NCBI RefSeq assembly: GCF_012931685.1
Contig: NZ_JABANC010000004.1
Location: 1 to 64,000 of the forward strand
Direction of reading: 5' to 3'
Source: Hanstruepera ponticola
GTDB lineage: Bacteria; Bacteroidota; Bacteroidia; Flavobacteriales; Flavobacteriaceae
DNA: 64,000 bases
Shown here: in pieces, positions 44,489 through 53,231 of the stretch
Layout of the letters: every line of letters starts with the position of its first letter
Numbering within the stretch: position 1 is the first letter of the stretch
Notes under the pieces: generated by a model
What the model was told of the DNA's origin: nothing
Databases searched by the model: none
What the model saw: the letters and a program-made list of their open reading frames with translations, nothing else
Program-made: the position numbers and the translations under genes

Positions 44489-46270
44489 ATGAATAAAATT
44501 TTATTATTTTTTACGCTTCTCTGTTTTGAAATTTCATTTGCACAACTTTCAGTACGTAACAATGCCTACGTTTATGTAAATGATTTAGTCCTTTACGTTG
44601 AAGATGATGTCAATATTGAAGAAAGCACGGCTCATGTTTATCTGCGAAATGAATCACAATTAATACAAGGATCAGGGACCACAGGAAATTCAGGTGTTGG
44701 AAAATTAAGTATTTATCAAAACGGTAAAGCGAGTGCTGCAGCATACAATTATTGGTGCTCTCCAGTGGGTAATGTATTAGGTGATGATAATAACAACAGA
44801 CCATTTAGAGCTAATAATAATATATATGATGTTGTTTCATCACCAATTACCAGTAATTTAGCTACTTACATGCAAGCACCAAACTACAACGGAACAACAG
44901 CCCCTTTGGTTATTGCCGATTATTGGTTATGGTCATATAACCCAGGAACGCAATACAGTGAATGGGATCATGTTTTATCTACAGGTGACGTTGCTCCTGG
45001 TTATGGGTTTACCATGAAAGGCACTCTAGGATCTAGCAACAACCAATTGTACGATTTTAGAGGAAAACCTAATAATGGTACGATTTTTACAAGTGTTCTT
45101 AATGGTCAAGAAACTTTAGTGGGTAACCCCTATCCTTCTGCTCTTGATGCTAGAGATTATATCCATGACTCTAATAATGCATCACTATTAGATTCTGGTA
45201 CACTTTATTTTTGGGAACAAGATTTAACCATAACATCCCATGTAATAATCAATTACAGAGGCGGCTATGCAACATACACCATAAATTCAGCAGGTACGGT
45301 TGAAACATTCATCCCTGCAACATTTGATTCTTATAATTATGATGGCACGCTAAATACAGGAGGCTCATCCAGTACAAGTGGCAAAGCTGTATTCAGATAT
45401 ATACCAGTTGGTCAAGGATTTATGGTAAAAGGTTCTGGGAGCGGAAATCTAAGAACCACAAATTCAATGCGAAAGTTTGAAAAAGAAGCACCAAATGTTA
45501 GTGAATTTTTCAGACAACAGCAAAACAACAGCCGTACTGATTATATTCAATACAACGACGAAGGTTTACAAGTTGTACCTGATGACTATAAACGTTTTAG
45601 AATAAATGTTGATTTCAACGACACTTATACTAGACAACTTTTACAAAATTTTCATCACACAGCATCCGCTGAAAAAGATTATGGTCTTGAAAGTAAAAGT
45701 CCTGAATTAATTGAATCTGATGCGCATTGGATACAAGATGGTGAAGCTTATTCAGCTCAAGCGTTTAATTTTAATGTTGATTTGACTATTCCACTTCATG
45801 TGATAATTGAAAATCAGCAATTGGTTCGTTTTAGAATTTTTGATGTACAGAATTTTGATGATTCGCAACCAATCTTTATTCATGACATTGAAAACGATTT
45901 GTATGTTGATTTACGATCTCAAAATTATGAGTTGAACTTGGAACCTGGGAATTATACTAACCGTTTCGAAATCACTTTCACTTCAAACGCCTTAAGCACT
46001 GAAGATGTGACTATACTAGATGATTTTTCGGTATTTCAAAACAACAATTTATCTGAACTTCATATTCTTAATCCTAATCAGTTAGAAATCAAGAATGTTA
46101 ACCTTTTTGATGCCAATGGCAAGCAAATTTTTAATAAAATTGATTTACCTATTGATTCCAGCTACATGTATTCTACCAAAGGCTTGAGTGATGGTGTATA
46201 TATTGTGAAAATAACATTTGAGTCTGGTCAAGATTTAAGCAAAAAAATAATCATTGCAAATAAGCAATAA
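44489..46270 (+). CDS. secreted T9SS type A sorting domain protein
   Basis: 593 residues, signal peptide ending FAQ. The C-terminal ~75 residues have the type A sorting signature (VNLFDANGKQIFNKIDL, then GLSDGVYIVKITFESGQDLSKKIIIANK). The N-terminal two-thirds contain repeated Gly/Ser/Asn-rich beta strands (GSGTTGNSGVGKLSIYQNG, AVFRYIPVGQGFMVKGSGSGNL), as in large flavobacterial surface proteins, but no named domain. It is exported by T9SS and attached at the surface. It lies 34 nt after the fibre-chaperone gene, so the two may be co-expressed. Confidence 0.92.
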   Translation: MNKILLFFTLLCFEISFAQLSVRNNAYVYVNDLVLYVEDDVNIEESTAHVYLRNESQLIQGSGTTGNSGVGKLSIYQNGKASAAAYNYWCSPVGNVLGDDNNNRPFRANNNIYDVVSSPITSNLATYMQAPNYNGTTAPLVIADYWLWSYNPGTQYSEWDHVLSTGDVAPGYGFTMKGTLGSSNNQLYDFRGKPNNGTIFTSVLNGQETLVGNPYPSALDARDYIHDSNNASLLDSGTLYFWEQDLTITSHVIINYRGGYATYTINSAGTVETFIPATFDSYNYDGTLNTGGSSSTSGKAVFRYIPVGQGFMVKGSGSGNLRTTNSMRKFEKEAPNVSEFFRQQQNNSRTDYIQYNDEGLQVVPDDYKRFRINVDFNDTYTRQLLQNFHHTASAEKDYGLESKSPELIESDAHWIQDGEAYSAQAFNFNVDLTIPLHVIIENQQLVRFRIFDVQNFDDSQPIFIHDIENDLYVDLRSQNYELNLEPGNYTNRFEITFTSNALSTEDVTILDDFSVFQNNNLSELHILNPNQLEIKNVNLFDANGKQIFNKIDLPIDSSYMYSTKGLSDGVYIVKITFESGQDLSKKIIIANKQ

Positions 46271-46323
46271 ACTTTCTATTTTCTTTTTTACTTTTGAGTA
46301 ATTAATTTCAAAAACAGCCTTTC

Positions 46324-46608
46324 ATGTCTTCATTGGAAGATTACATGTTACCGTGTTTAAACAAAAAACTGTTGGGTTTTGATTGTATGGGATGTGGACT
46401 CCAAAGATCCTTACTGCTTATTTACCAAGGTGAATTTGTTTCAGCTTTTTATATGTATCCTGCAGTTTATACCCTAATCCCTTTGTTTTTACTCATAGGC
46501 CTTAATGTATTCTTGAAAGTTAAACGCTTAAACAAAATAATTAATTTATTAGCCATACTTTCAATCTCTATAATTATTATTAATTTCATCCTTAAATTTT
46601 TAAACTAA
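46324..46608 (+). CDS. DUF2752 membrane protein
   Basis: 94 residues. The cysteine motif KLLGFDCMGCGLQRSLLLIYQGEFVSAFYMYP is the DUF2752 hallmark (FxCxxCGxTR-like). Two hydrophobic segments follow (AVYTLIPLFLLIGLNVFLK, LLAILSISIIIINFILKFL). Role unknown. It is 5 nt upstream of the CCC-motif gene, so the two are an operon often seen in flavobacteria. A TACTTTTG -7 element at 46289-46296 suggests its own promoter. Confidence 0.92.
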   Translation: MSSLEDYMLPCLNKKLLGFDCMGCGLQRSLLLIYQGEFVSAFYMYPAVYTLIPLFLLIGLNVFLKVKRLNKIINLLAILSISIIIINFILKFLN

Positions 46609-46613
46609 CTCAA

Positions 46614-46946
46614 ATGGAAAAACAGAAACTACCCAATGCAACAGTCGGACTTATATTAGGAATATTATCATTTATTGGCTGTTGTTGCACAAGCGGTTTT
46701 GGTGGTGTATTACTCTCAGGAATTGCGCTATTTTTAATTAATAAAGACAAAAAGAAATATATTGAAAACCCTGAACTTTACGATAATTACGGCCAACTGA
46801 ATACAGCGAGAATTATTTCTATTATTGGACTGGTTTTAAGTTTAATAATTGTTGGTGTTTATATTTACTTACAAGCAACAGGTCAGTATGACGATATGCA
46901 AAATGAATATATGAAAATGCTGGAAGAGATGCAGGAGAATCAATAA
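46614..46946 (+). CDS. CCC motif membrane protein (DUF4190-like)
   Basis: 110 residues. Two membrane segments about 9-36 (VGLILGILSFIGCCCTSGFGGVLLSGIALFL, with the eponymous CCC) and about 65-90 (IISIIGLVLSLIIVGVYIYL), and a charged C-terminal tail (DMQNEYMKMLEEMQENQ). Function unknown. It is paired with DUF2752, and a strong terminator follows. Confidence 0.9.
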   Translation: MEKQKLPNATVGLILGILSFIGCCCTSGFGGVLLSGIALFLINKDKKKYIENPELYDNYGQLNTARIISIIGLVLSLIIVGVYIYLQATGQYDDMQNEYMKMLEEMQENQ

Positions 46947-46964
46947 TCAAAGAATCCTATATAA

Positions 46965-47009
46965 AAAAAGCGACTGGTCACTGAAGTTCTTTTAGTGCAG
47001 TCGCTTTTT
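46965..47009. terminator. Bidirectional terminator before rocD
   Basis: AAAAAGCGACTG (46965-46976) pairs with CAGTCGCTTTTT (46998-47009), with an inner CACT/AGTG stem. It lies between convergent genes. Confidence 0.87.
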
Positions 47010-47029
47010 CTTTATAATTAAATTACAGA

Positions 47030-48310
47030 TTAATCTTCAAATTGTTTAAGCGTTTCAGTAATAATTCGCACGCAATCTAACAGCTGGTCTTCTGTCATTA
47101 CTAATGGTGGTGCAAATCGAATGATATTACCATGTGTTGGTTTTGCCAACAACCCATTATCACGCAGTGCCAAACAAATATTCCATGCCGTATCACTTTC
47201 TTCGTCATCGTTTATTACAATGGCATTCAATAAGCCTTTACCTCTTACCAAATTTACAATTGAACTTGATTCAATATACTTATTAATTTCACTTCTAAAC
47301 AGTTCACCAAGTCTAAACGCGTTTTCAGCTAATTTTTCATCTCTTACAACTTCTAAAGCAGCAATAGCCACAGCTGCAGCTATAGGATTACCTCCAAAGG
47401 TACTGCCGTGATTTCCTGGTCTAATAACCTTCATAATAGGGTCATCAGCCAAAACAGCACTCACAGGGTAAGCACCACCACTCAAGGCTTTTCCTAAAAT
47501 TAGAATATCTGGTTTTACTTCTGGTTCATTAGAACAATTTTTATTGGCACAACTACAATTTCCGCAAGTAGCTAATAAGCGACCTGTTCGCGCTATACCT
47601 GTTTGTACTTCATCAGCAATAAACAAAACATTAAACTGCTCACATAATGCTTTTGCTTTACTTAAATAATCTTCACTAGGCACATAAACCCCAGCTTCAC
47701 CTTGAATAGGTTCAACCATAAATCCAGCTACATTGGGGTTGTTTTTTAACGCCTCTTCCAAAGCAACTAAATTATCGTACTCAATTTTTATAAAACCTTT
47801 GGTATAAGGACCAAAGTTTTTTCTTGCTACAGGATCATTTGAAAAAGAAATAATAGTTGTTGTACGCCCATGAAAATTGTTTTCGCAAACAATTATTTCT
47901 GCTTCATTTTCTTCTATACCTTTTACTTCATATGCCCATTTTCTACAAAGTTTCAAAGCTGTTTCTACAGCTTCGGCACCTGTATTCATAGGTAACAATT
48001 TATCAAATCCAAAAAATTCACAGGCAAATTTTTCATATTTGCCAAGCATATCATTGTAAAATGCTCGTGATGTTAATGTCAATGTTTGAGCCTGACCGGT
48101 CATAGCACCTACAATTTTAGGATGACAATGCCCTTGATTAACTGCCGAGTAAGCCGAAAGAAAATCATAATATTGTTTTCCTTCAACATCCCAAACGTGT
48201 ACACCTTCTCCTCTACTTAATACTACTGGTAATGGATGGTAATTGTGTGCGCCATACTTGTTTTCTAAATCTATCGCCTGTTGCGAATTTAATTGGTCTA
48301 AAACAGCCAT
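47030..48310 (-). CDS. rocD: ornithine aminotransferase
   Basis: 426 residues, PLP-dependent aminotransferase class III. It converts ornithine to glutamate semialdehyde. Visible: [68 protein letters not shown]-lysine in [19 protein letters not shown], and [23 protein letters not shown]. An insert [19 protein letters not shown] around residue 240-260 has four cysteines in a CxxCxC-N4-C pattern, unlike classical RocD. Single gene. Confidence 0.95.
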   Translation of the reverse strand: MAVLDQLNSQQAIDLENKYGAHNYHPLPVVLSRGEGVHVWDVEGKQYYDFLSAYSAVNQGHCHPKIVGAMTGQAQTLTLTSRAFYNDMLGKYEKFACEFFGFDKLLPMNTGAEAVETALKLCRKWAYEVKGIEENEAEIIVCENNFHGRTTTIISFSNDPVARKNFGPYTKGFIKIEYDNLVALEEALKNNPNVAGFMVEPIQGEAGVYVPSEDYLSKAKALCEQFNVLFIADEVQTGIARTGRLLATCGNCSCANKNCSNEPEVKPDILILGKALSGGAYPVSAVLADDPIMKVIRPGNHGSTFGGNPIAAAVAIAALEVVRDEKLAENAFRLGELFRSEINKYIESSSIVNLVRGKGLLNAIVINDDEESDTAWNICLALRDNGLLAKPTHGNIIRFAPPLVMTEDQLLDCVRIITETLKQFED

Positions 48311-48399
48311 TTTAATTTGTTTTAAATTAATAAATAACCATTCCTTATCTACCTTTATCCTTTCGAAAAGATTCGAAAATTCAGCGTGGGAAAGAAATC

Positions 48400-48411
48400 A
48401 TCCCTAGGGAT
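48400..48411. promoter_or_regulatory. 12-bp perfect palindrome in the rocD leader
   Basis: ATCCCTAGGGAT. A -7-like TATTTTG on the minus strand lies about 10 nt upstream of it, so it would sit at the transcript start region of rocD. Two TTCGAAAA copies lie further towards the gene, at about 48361-48380. Possibly an operator. Confidence 0.35.
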
Positions 48412-48446
48412 TGCAAAATACTAAATATCTGCTGCTTCTTAAAATG

Positions 48447-48833
48447 TTAGTCTGACAATTTTCCAGATAAAGACGAAATCTGTAGCTCTAAACGTTTTAA
48501 TTCACGCATAATAGCATTTTTGTCCATTTGCATCCAAGCAAAAACCTTAAGCATGCTTACACCAAGCATAAATAAAACTGCACCCAGTCCCCAAGCTAAC
48601 ATGTCTCTGGTGTCTTCCATCTTAAAAAATTGAACTAAACAATAAATAAACAAAACAAAAAAGACCACAGTGACTATATTCATCATGACCAATAGCCATT
48701 TGTTTTTTCCTTTAAATAGGCCAAAAATCATACCCAAAACATTTTGTTCTTCGAGTTCATCATAGAATTTAGCCTCTTCTTGAGTTAAGGTATCCTTAAT
48801 TAATTTGTCAATGTCTTCCATATTATTTTTCAT
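48447..48833 (-). CDS. DUF6768 family membrane protein of the third ECF operon
   Basis: 128 residues from ATG 48833 (another in-frame ATG at 48821 begins 1 nt after the sigma stop). Cytoplasmic helix about 5-35 (DIDKLIKDTLTQEEAKFYDELEE), two membrane segments about 47-70 (WLLVMMNIVTVVFFVLFIYCLVQFF) and 80-100 (MLAWGLGAVLFMLGVSMLKVFAW), then a coiled-coil tail (ELKRLELQISSLSGKLSD). In family context it is paired with an ECF sigma factor and may act as its regulator; no direct evidence. Confidence 0.9.
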   Translation of the reverse strand: MKNNMEDIDKLIKDTLTQEEAKFYDELEEQNVLGMIFGLFKGKNKWLLVMMNIVTVVFFVLFIYCLVQFFKMEDTRDMLAWGLGAVLFMLGVSMLKVFAWMQMDKNAIMRELKRLELQISSLSGKLSD

Positions 48834-49374
48834 AATTTGTAATTTTAATTACTGATTTTAATTTTTCACGTGCATAAAACAAACGTGATTTTGCTGTGCC
48901 AATCGATATATTGAGTAATTCTGATATTTGTTTCAACGAGTACGATTCTAAATAAAATAAGCTTAAGACTTGCCTTTGATTTTTTGGTAATACCATCATG
49001 GCCTTTAATAATTCATCTTTTATTACTGAATCATCAATTTTAGATTGACTAGGGTTCTCTTGCTCATATTTATAGTTTATTAAATCTAATTGTTCTCTAT
49101 TACGCTGGTTTAAGACGTCAATAGATTTATGATAAACAATCCTAATGGCCCATGCTCCAAAACGTCTCGGGTTTTTAAGTGTTGCCATTTTAGTCATGAT
49201 GGTCTGCCAGGTATCTTGAGCAATATCTTTAGACGCATCCACATCTTTTACCAACCAAAATGCTTTTTCACAAAATGTAACATGCCATCGTTTTACCAAT
49301 AACACGAGGGCTTCTTTATCTCCGGATTGATAAGCCTCAACCAATGTTGCGTCTAAAGATTTGTCCCTTTTCAA
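48823..49374 (-). CDS. ECF RNA polymerase sigma factor
   Basis: 183 residues. Sigma2 about 25-90 (RWHVTFCEKAFWLVKDVDASKDIAQDTWQTIM, then RRFGAWAIRIVYHKSIDVL) and sigma4 about 125-175 (LLKAMMVLPKNQRQVLSLFYLESYSLKQISELLNISIGTAKSRLFYAREKLK). It is preceded by an SRPBCC-like gene that ends one base before it and followed by DUF6768. An ECF-type element, GAACC-N15-CGTCTA at 49891-49916, lies upstream of the whole unit, again suggesting autoregulation. Confidence 0.94.
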   Translation of the reverse strand: MKRDKSLDATLVEAYQSGDKEALVLLVKRWHVTFCEKAFWLVKDVDASKDIAQDTWQTIMTKMATLKNPRRFGAWAIRIVYHKSIDVLNQRNREQLDLINYKYEQENPSQSKIDDSVIKDELLKAMMVLPKNQRQVLSLFYLESYSLKQISELLNISIGTAKSRLFYAREKLKSVIKITNYEK

Positions 49375-49884
49375 TTATACATATTTAAGTTTCAATGCTT
49401 TTCTTTTAAATAAGCACCGTAAAAACTTCACCCAAAGCGTATACTTTGGTTTTATTTTAACTTCAGAGAATTGACTTTCCATCTTGTCAAATGCCTCTTC
49501 AATTAAGGCATCATGTAACCATCTTATGGCAACAATCCAAAACCATGTCGATTTAATTGTAGTGGTATGCATTTGAATGTCATGCGTAATGAGCGTTTCG
49601 TTTTCGGAAGTAGCTTCTAGTTTAAACTGATGTATACCTTCGAACCCCTTTGGTTTTGTAAAGTTAAATATAATGTTACCTGCTTTGTCATAATCTGCGA
49701 TTGTGTATTTAATGATACCGTGACCACCTGGACTACCCTTTTTCAATCCTTCTTTAAAATATATAGAAGGCCAGTTTTCATTGGGCCAAATGGCATCATT
49801 ACCTGTACCAAGTGTATGCAATAAAGGTGATACTTTAATTAGGGATTGCGGTAATTTCCGTTTATGAATATTTGTGACTCTCAT
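49375..49884 (-). CDS. SRPBCC-like protein of the third ECF operon
   Basis: 169 residues, no signal. Beta-rich START/polyketide-cyclase-like pattern (GGHGIIKYTIADYDKAGNIIFNFTKPKGFEGIHQFKLEA) and a long helix (WFWIVAIRWLHDALIEEAFDKMESQF), as in SRPBCC ligand-binding proteins. A basic C-terminus follows (LFKRKALKLKYV). Its stop touches the sigma start, so they are coupled. Function unknown. Confidence 0.8.
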   Translation of the reverse strand: MRVTNIHKRKLPQSLIKVSPLLHTLGTGNDAIWPNENWPSIYFKEGLKKGSPGGHGIIKYTIADYDKAGNIIFNFTKPKGFEGIHQFKLEATSENETLITHDIQMHTTTIKSTWFWIVAIRWLHDALIEEAFDKMESQFSEVKIKPKYTLWVKFLRCLFKRKALKLKYV

Positions 49885-49890
49885 ATTAAA

Positions 49891-49916
49891 TAGACGTAAA
49901 AAAGTTGAAAAGGTTC
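49891..49916 (-). promoter_or_regulatory. Putative ECF-type promoter of the SRPBCC/sigma/DUF6768 operon
   Basis: Minus strand: GAACC (49916-49912), 15 nt, CGTCTA (49896-49891), resembling the generic ECF GAAC/CGTC promoter. Only 6 nt separate it from the ATG at 49884, implying a leaderless transcript. The blocks differ from the TGTGAC/GTGTC motif of the other module. Confidence 0.42.
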
Positions 49917-50001
49917 ATTCCATTTAAATAAAATTGAAAATCAAAATAAAGATAATTGAAATTAGGTGGTTATAATCTTTAGCTATTATTATTTTTGCAT
50001 C

Positions 50002-51411
50002 ATGTCAAGAAGAAACAAAAAACAGGTATTCACAAACCTTGAAGTGATCGATGCAGGTGCTAAAGGCAAGACTATTGCCAAGGCACCAGATGGAAAAGTT
50101 ATTTTTTTACCCAACGCTGTTCCTGGCGATGTTGTAGACGTTCAAACGTTTAAGAAACGTAAGGCCTATTATGAAGGCAAAGCCACCGTTTTTCATAAGC
50201 TTTCAGACAAACGTACAGAACCCGTTTGTGAACATTTTGGTACGTGTGGTGGTTGTAAATGGCAAGATATGGACTACAAATACCAATTGTTTTATAAAGA
50301 AAAAGAAGTCATTAATAACCTTACGCGACTTGGGCATATTGAATTACCTGAAACCACACCTATTCTAGGTTCAGAAAAACAGTATTTCTACCGTAATAAA
50401 ATGGAGTTTTCTTTTAGTGACAGTCGATGGCTTACATTAGAAGAAATTCAGTCGGATAAGGACTTAGGAGATAAAAATGCTCTAGGGTTTCATATACCGG
50501 GTATGTGGGACAAAATTTTGGATGTCAAAAAATGTCACCTACAAGCGGATCCGTCTAATGCCATCCGTAATGCTGTAAAGCAATTTGCAATTGATAATGA
50601 TTTAGATTTCTTCAATACCAGAAACCAAAGCGGTTTGTTACGGACTATGATGATTCGTACGGCTACAACTGGCGAGATTATGGTTTTAATTCAGTTTTTT
50701 AAAGAAGACCAACACAAGCGCGAATTATTGCTCGATTTTATTGCTGATACCTTCCCAGAAATAACCTCATTGCAATACGTTATAAACGGCAAGGCCAATG
50801 ATACCATTTACGACCAAAAGGTTATTTGTTATAAGGGCGAAGATCATATTTTTGAAGATATGGAAGGCTTACGTTTTAAAATTAATGCCAAATCCTTTTA
50901 CCAAACCAACTCGGAGCAAGCCTACGAGTTGTATAAAATTACTCGTGAATTTGCAGGATTAACCGGAAACGAATTGGTTTACGATTTATATACCGGAACC
51001 GGAACCATTGCTCAATTTGTATCTAAACAAGCTAAAAAAGTAATTGGTGTTGAAGCGGTTCCTGATGCCATAACTGCGGCTAAAGAAAATGCCGAACGCA
51101 ATAATATTACCAATTGCGAGTTTTTTGTGGGTGATATGAAAACCGTCTTTAACCAAGATTTTATTAATGACCATGGTAATCCAGATGTGATTATTACCGA
51201 TCCACCTCGAGATGGTATGCATAAAGATGTTGTTAATCAAATATTAAACATAGCGCCAGAAAAAATAGTTTATGTAAGTTGCAACAGTGCTACGCAAGCA
51301 CGTGATTTAGCGTTAATGGATCATATATATAAAGTAACCAAGGTACAGCCTGTAGACATGTTCCCGCAAACGCATCATGTTGAAAATGTTGTACTTTTGG
51401 AAAGAAGATAA
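50002..51411 (+). CDS. rlmD: 23S rRNA (uracil-1939-C5)-methyltransferase
   Basis: 469 residues from ATG 50002; the upstream reading from 49966 adds 12 residues and is not preferred. TRAM domain about 1-60, then cysteines of the iron-sulfur cluster in CEHFGTCGGCKWQDMDYKYQ and a later CHLQAD, SAM-dependent methyltransferase motif DLYTGTGTIAQFV, and catalytic Cys in VSCNSATQARDL, ending QTHHVENVVLLERR. A TATTTTTG (49990-49997) stands 4 nt before the ATG, so the mRNA may be nearly leaderless. First of a three-gene operon. Confidence 0.96.
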   Translation: MSRRNKKQVFTNLEVIDAGAKGKTIAKAPDGKVIFLPNAVPGDVVDVQTFKKRKAYYEGKATVFHKLSDKRTEPVCEHFGTCGGCKWQDMDYKYQLFYKEKEVINNLTRLGHIELPETTPILGSEKQYFYRNKMEFSFSDSRWLTLEEIQSDKDLGDKNALGFHIPGMWDKILDVKKCHLQADPSNAIRNAVKQFAIDNDLDFFNTRNQSGLLRTMMIRTATTGEIMVLIQFFKEDQHKRELLLDFIADTFPEITSLQYVINGKANDTIYDQKVICYKGEDHIFEDMEGLRFKINAKSFYQTNSEQAYELYKITREFAGLTGNELVYDLYTGTGTIAQFVSKQAKKVIGVEAVPDAITAAKENAERNNITNCEFFVGDMKTVFNQDFINDHGNPDVIITDPPRDGMHKDVVNQILNIAPEKIVYVSCNSATQARDLALMDHIYKVTKVQPVDMFPQTHHVENVVLLERR

Positions 51412-51956
51412 TGTTTATGAAAAAAAGACTTATAGCTTTCATTTTAATATCATGTATCGCCTTTAGCTGCGAACGCGATGACATTTGTGATAGCGATAAT
51501 ACAACGCCAAGATTGGTTTTGGCTTTCTATAATATTGAAAACCCTGAAGATTTAAATCCTAAAAATGTCGTTAAATTTAGAGTTCAAGGTGTTGATAATG
51601 ACGAAACCTTACCAGATTTGGACGGTACAAAACAAAGACAAGAAATATTATTACCACTAAAGACCACTGAAAACATTACAGAATACAAACTCCATAAAAA
51701 TTACAGCGTTAATGATAATGGTACTCCAAATGACCCTAGTGATGACACCTTGCGTGGCAATGAAGACATTATTACTATAGAATATGTAAGAGAAGAAGTT
51801 TATGTGTCACGAGCATGTGGATTTAAAACCGTATTTAAAAATATAAGGATAACTGTTGCTGATGATGGTGACCGTTGGATTCAAAATTATAGATCAGTAG
51901 ATGATAATCAAATAGTAGAAAACGAAGATGCACCACATTTCAGATTATTCCATTAA
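51411..51956 (+). CDS. DUF6452 family lipoprotein
   Basis: 181 residues, lipobox IAFSC (Cys20). ATG 51411 overlaps the rlmD stop (TAATG); ATG 51417 is an alternative. The mature protein is beta-rich with conserved acidic patches (CERDDICDSDNTTPRLVL; SVNDNGTPNDPSDDTLRGNEDIITIEYVREE). In flavobacterial genomes this family typically follows rlmD and precedes DUF6048. The role is probably in the envelope, but unproven. Confidence 0.9.
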   Translation: MFMKKRLIAFILISCIAFSCERDDICDSDNTTPRLVLAFYNIENPEDLNPKNVVKFRVQGVDNDETLPDLDGTKQRQEILLPLKTTENITEYKLHKNYSVNDNGTPNDPSDDTLRGNEDIITIEYVREEVYVSRACGFKTVFKNIRITVADDGDRWIQNYRSVDDNQIVENEDAPHFRLFH

Positions 51957-52659
51957 GACACTACTATTATGCTTTTTTTTGAGTGTTGTTTCCTATGCTC
52001 AAAATGATAGTATTCCTGAAGTAAAACAAACCGTTGATACCCTTAAAATCAAACAAAAATACGGTATTCGTATTGGTGGTGATTTAAGTAAATTAGTCCG
52101 TTCATTTATTGATGATGATTACAAAGGTTTTGAGGTAAATGGTGATTACAGACTTACTAAAAAATGGTATTTGGCTGGTGAAATAGGTGTTGAAGAAAAA
52201 ACAACTGATGCCGAGTTTATAAATGCCACAACCCAAGGCACCTATTTTAAAGTAGGTGCTGATTATAACGCCTATGAAAACTGGTACGGCATGGAAAACA
52301 TGATTTACGGTGGTTTGCGAGTTGGTGCCAGTACCTTTAACCAAACTTTAAACAGCTATGGTGTGTATTCTGATACCCAATACTGGACACCGCAATTTGC
52401 CACAAGTGAATCTATAGAATTCAGTGGTTTGAGTGCTATTTGGGCCGAAGTAATTACAGGTATCAAAGTAGAGGTTTTAAATAACCTGTATTTAGGTGCC
52501 AACTTACAGTTCAAGTATATCGTTACACAAGACCAACCTGATAATTTTGAAAACCTGTACATTCCTGGTTATAATAAAACCTACGACAGTGGTAACTTTG
52601 GGTTTGGTTATGGCTACAATATTTCCTATTTAATTCCTTTGTTTAAAAAGGATAAATAA
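51928..52659 (+). CDS. DUF6048 family outer-membrane protein
   Basis: 243 residues. Signal peptide within the first ~25 residues (ending VVSYAQ). Overlaps the DUF6452 gene by 29 nt, so translation is coupled. A beta-barrel pattern is visible (YGIRIGGDLSKLVRSF, FEVNGDYRLTKKWYLAGEIGVEEK, WYGMENMIYGGLRVGAS, NLYLGANLQFKYIV) ending FGFGYGYNISYLIPLF. Function unknown. It is the last gene before the repeat-rich island at 52660. Confidence 0.9.
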   Translation: MHHISDYSIKTLLLCFFLSVVSYAQNDSIPEVKQTVDTLKIKQKYGIRIGGDLSKLVRSFIDDDYKGFEVNGDYRLTKKWYLAGEIGVEEKTTDAEFINATTQGTYFKVGADYNAYENWYGMENMIYGGLRVGASTFNQTLNSYGVYSDTQYWTPQFATSESIEFSGLSAIWAEVITGIKVEVLNNLYLGANLQFKYIVTQDQPDNFENLYIPGYNKTYDSGNFGFGYGYNISYLIPLFKKDK

Positions 52660-52713
52660 TATCTTAATTTTAATGACCTAGGTCTGTCATACCTTTGATA
52701 TAGCGTTGTACAC

Positions 52714-53112
52714 GGTGACGACGGCATTGTTAACGGTGACGACGCCATTGTACTCGATGACGATGCCATTGTAAACGGTGACGAAGCCATTGTAAACGGT
52801 GACGAAGCCATTGTACACGGTGACGACGCCATTGTACGCGGTGACGATGCCATTGTAAACGGTGACGAAGCCATTGTATACGGTGACGATGCCATTGTAC
52901 ACGGTGACGACGTCAAAGTACACGGATACTACAGCAAAGTATACGGATACTACATCAAAGTACACGGATACTAAATCAAGGTACACGGTGACAACACACA
53001 ATATAACGGTGACGACGCATAATATGACGGTGACTACACATAATAACTCTGCGACAACACATAATATGACGGTGACAACACATAATAAGCCTGCGACCAC
53101 GTCATTGCGACC
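52714..53112. repeat. Tandem array of about 19 diverged 21-bp units
   Basis: Unit starts fall every 21 bp from 52714. Block A (units 1-9, 52714-52902): GGTGACGACGCCATTGTAC-type. Unit 10 is a hybrid. Block B (units 11-13, 52924-52986): GGATACTACATCAAAGTACAC-type. Block C (units 14-18, 52987-53091): GGTGACAACACATAATATGAC-type. Unit 19 (53092-53112) runs into a palindrome. The array has no spacers. Several frames are open on both strands because 21 bp is a whole number of codons, but none has a credible start, so I do not call a protein. It lies 55 nt past the DUF6048 stop. Confidence 0.9.
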
Positions 53113-53192
53113 ATGAGGCACGAAGTGGGAAGCAATCTCATTGGGATAGGTTGAATAAACAGATTACTTCGTCACAGGCTCCTCGTAATGAC
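53101..53192. repeat. Dispersed palindromic repeat (GTCATTGCGA type)
   Basis: GTCATTGCGA (53101-53110) pairs with TCGTAATGAC (53183-53192), with inner AGCAATCT/AGATTACT arms. This is a large imperfect hairpin of the kind dispersed through many bacterial genomes. It overlaps the last 21-bp unit. Confidence 0.65.
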
Positions 53193-53231
53193 AAAGGGTT
53201 TAGTTTGGTGTTTTGTAGGAGTTTTCGATAG

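Noticed and set aside
52714-53112. CRISPR array
   Set aside because: Units are contiguous without unique spacers, drift in sequence, and no cas gene is present.
52626-53121. Open minus-strand frames with MASSPFT and VTVYNGI heptad repeats across the 21-bp array
   Set aside because: They arise because a 21-bp unit without stops is open in several frames. One overlaps the DUF6048 3' end and no frame has a credible start, signal or leader.
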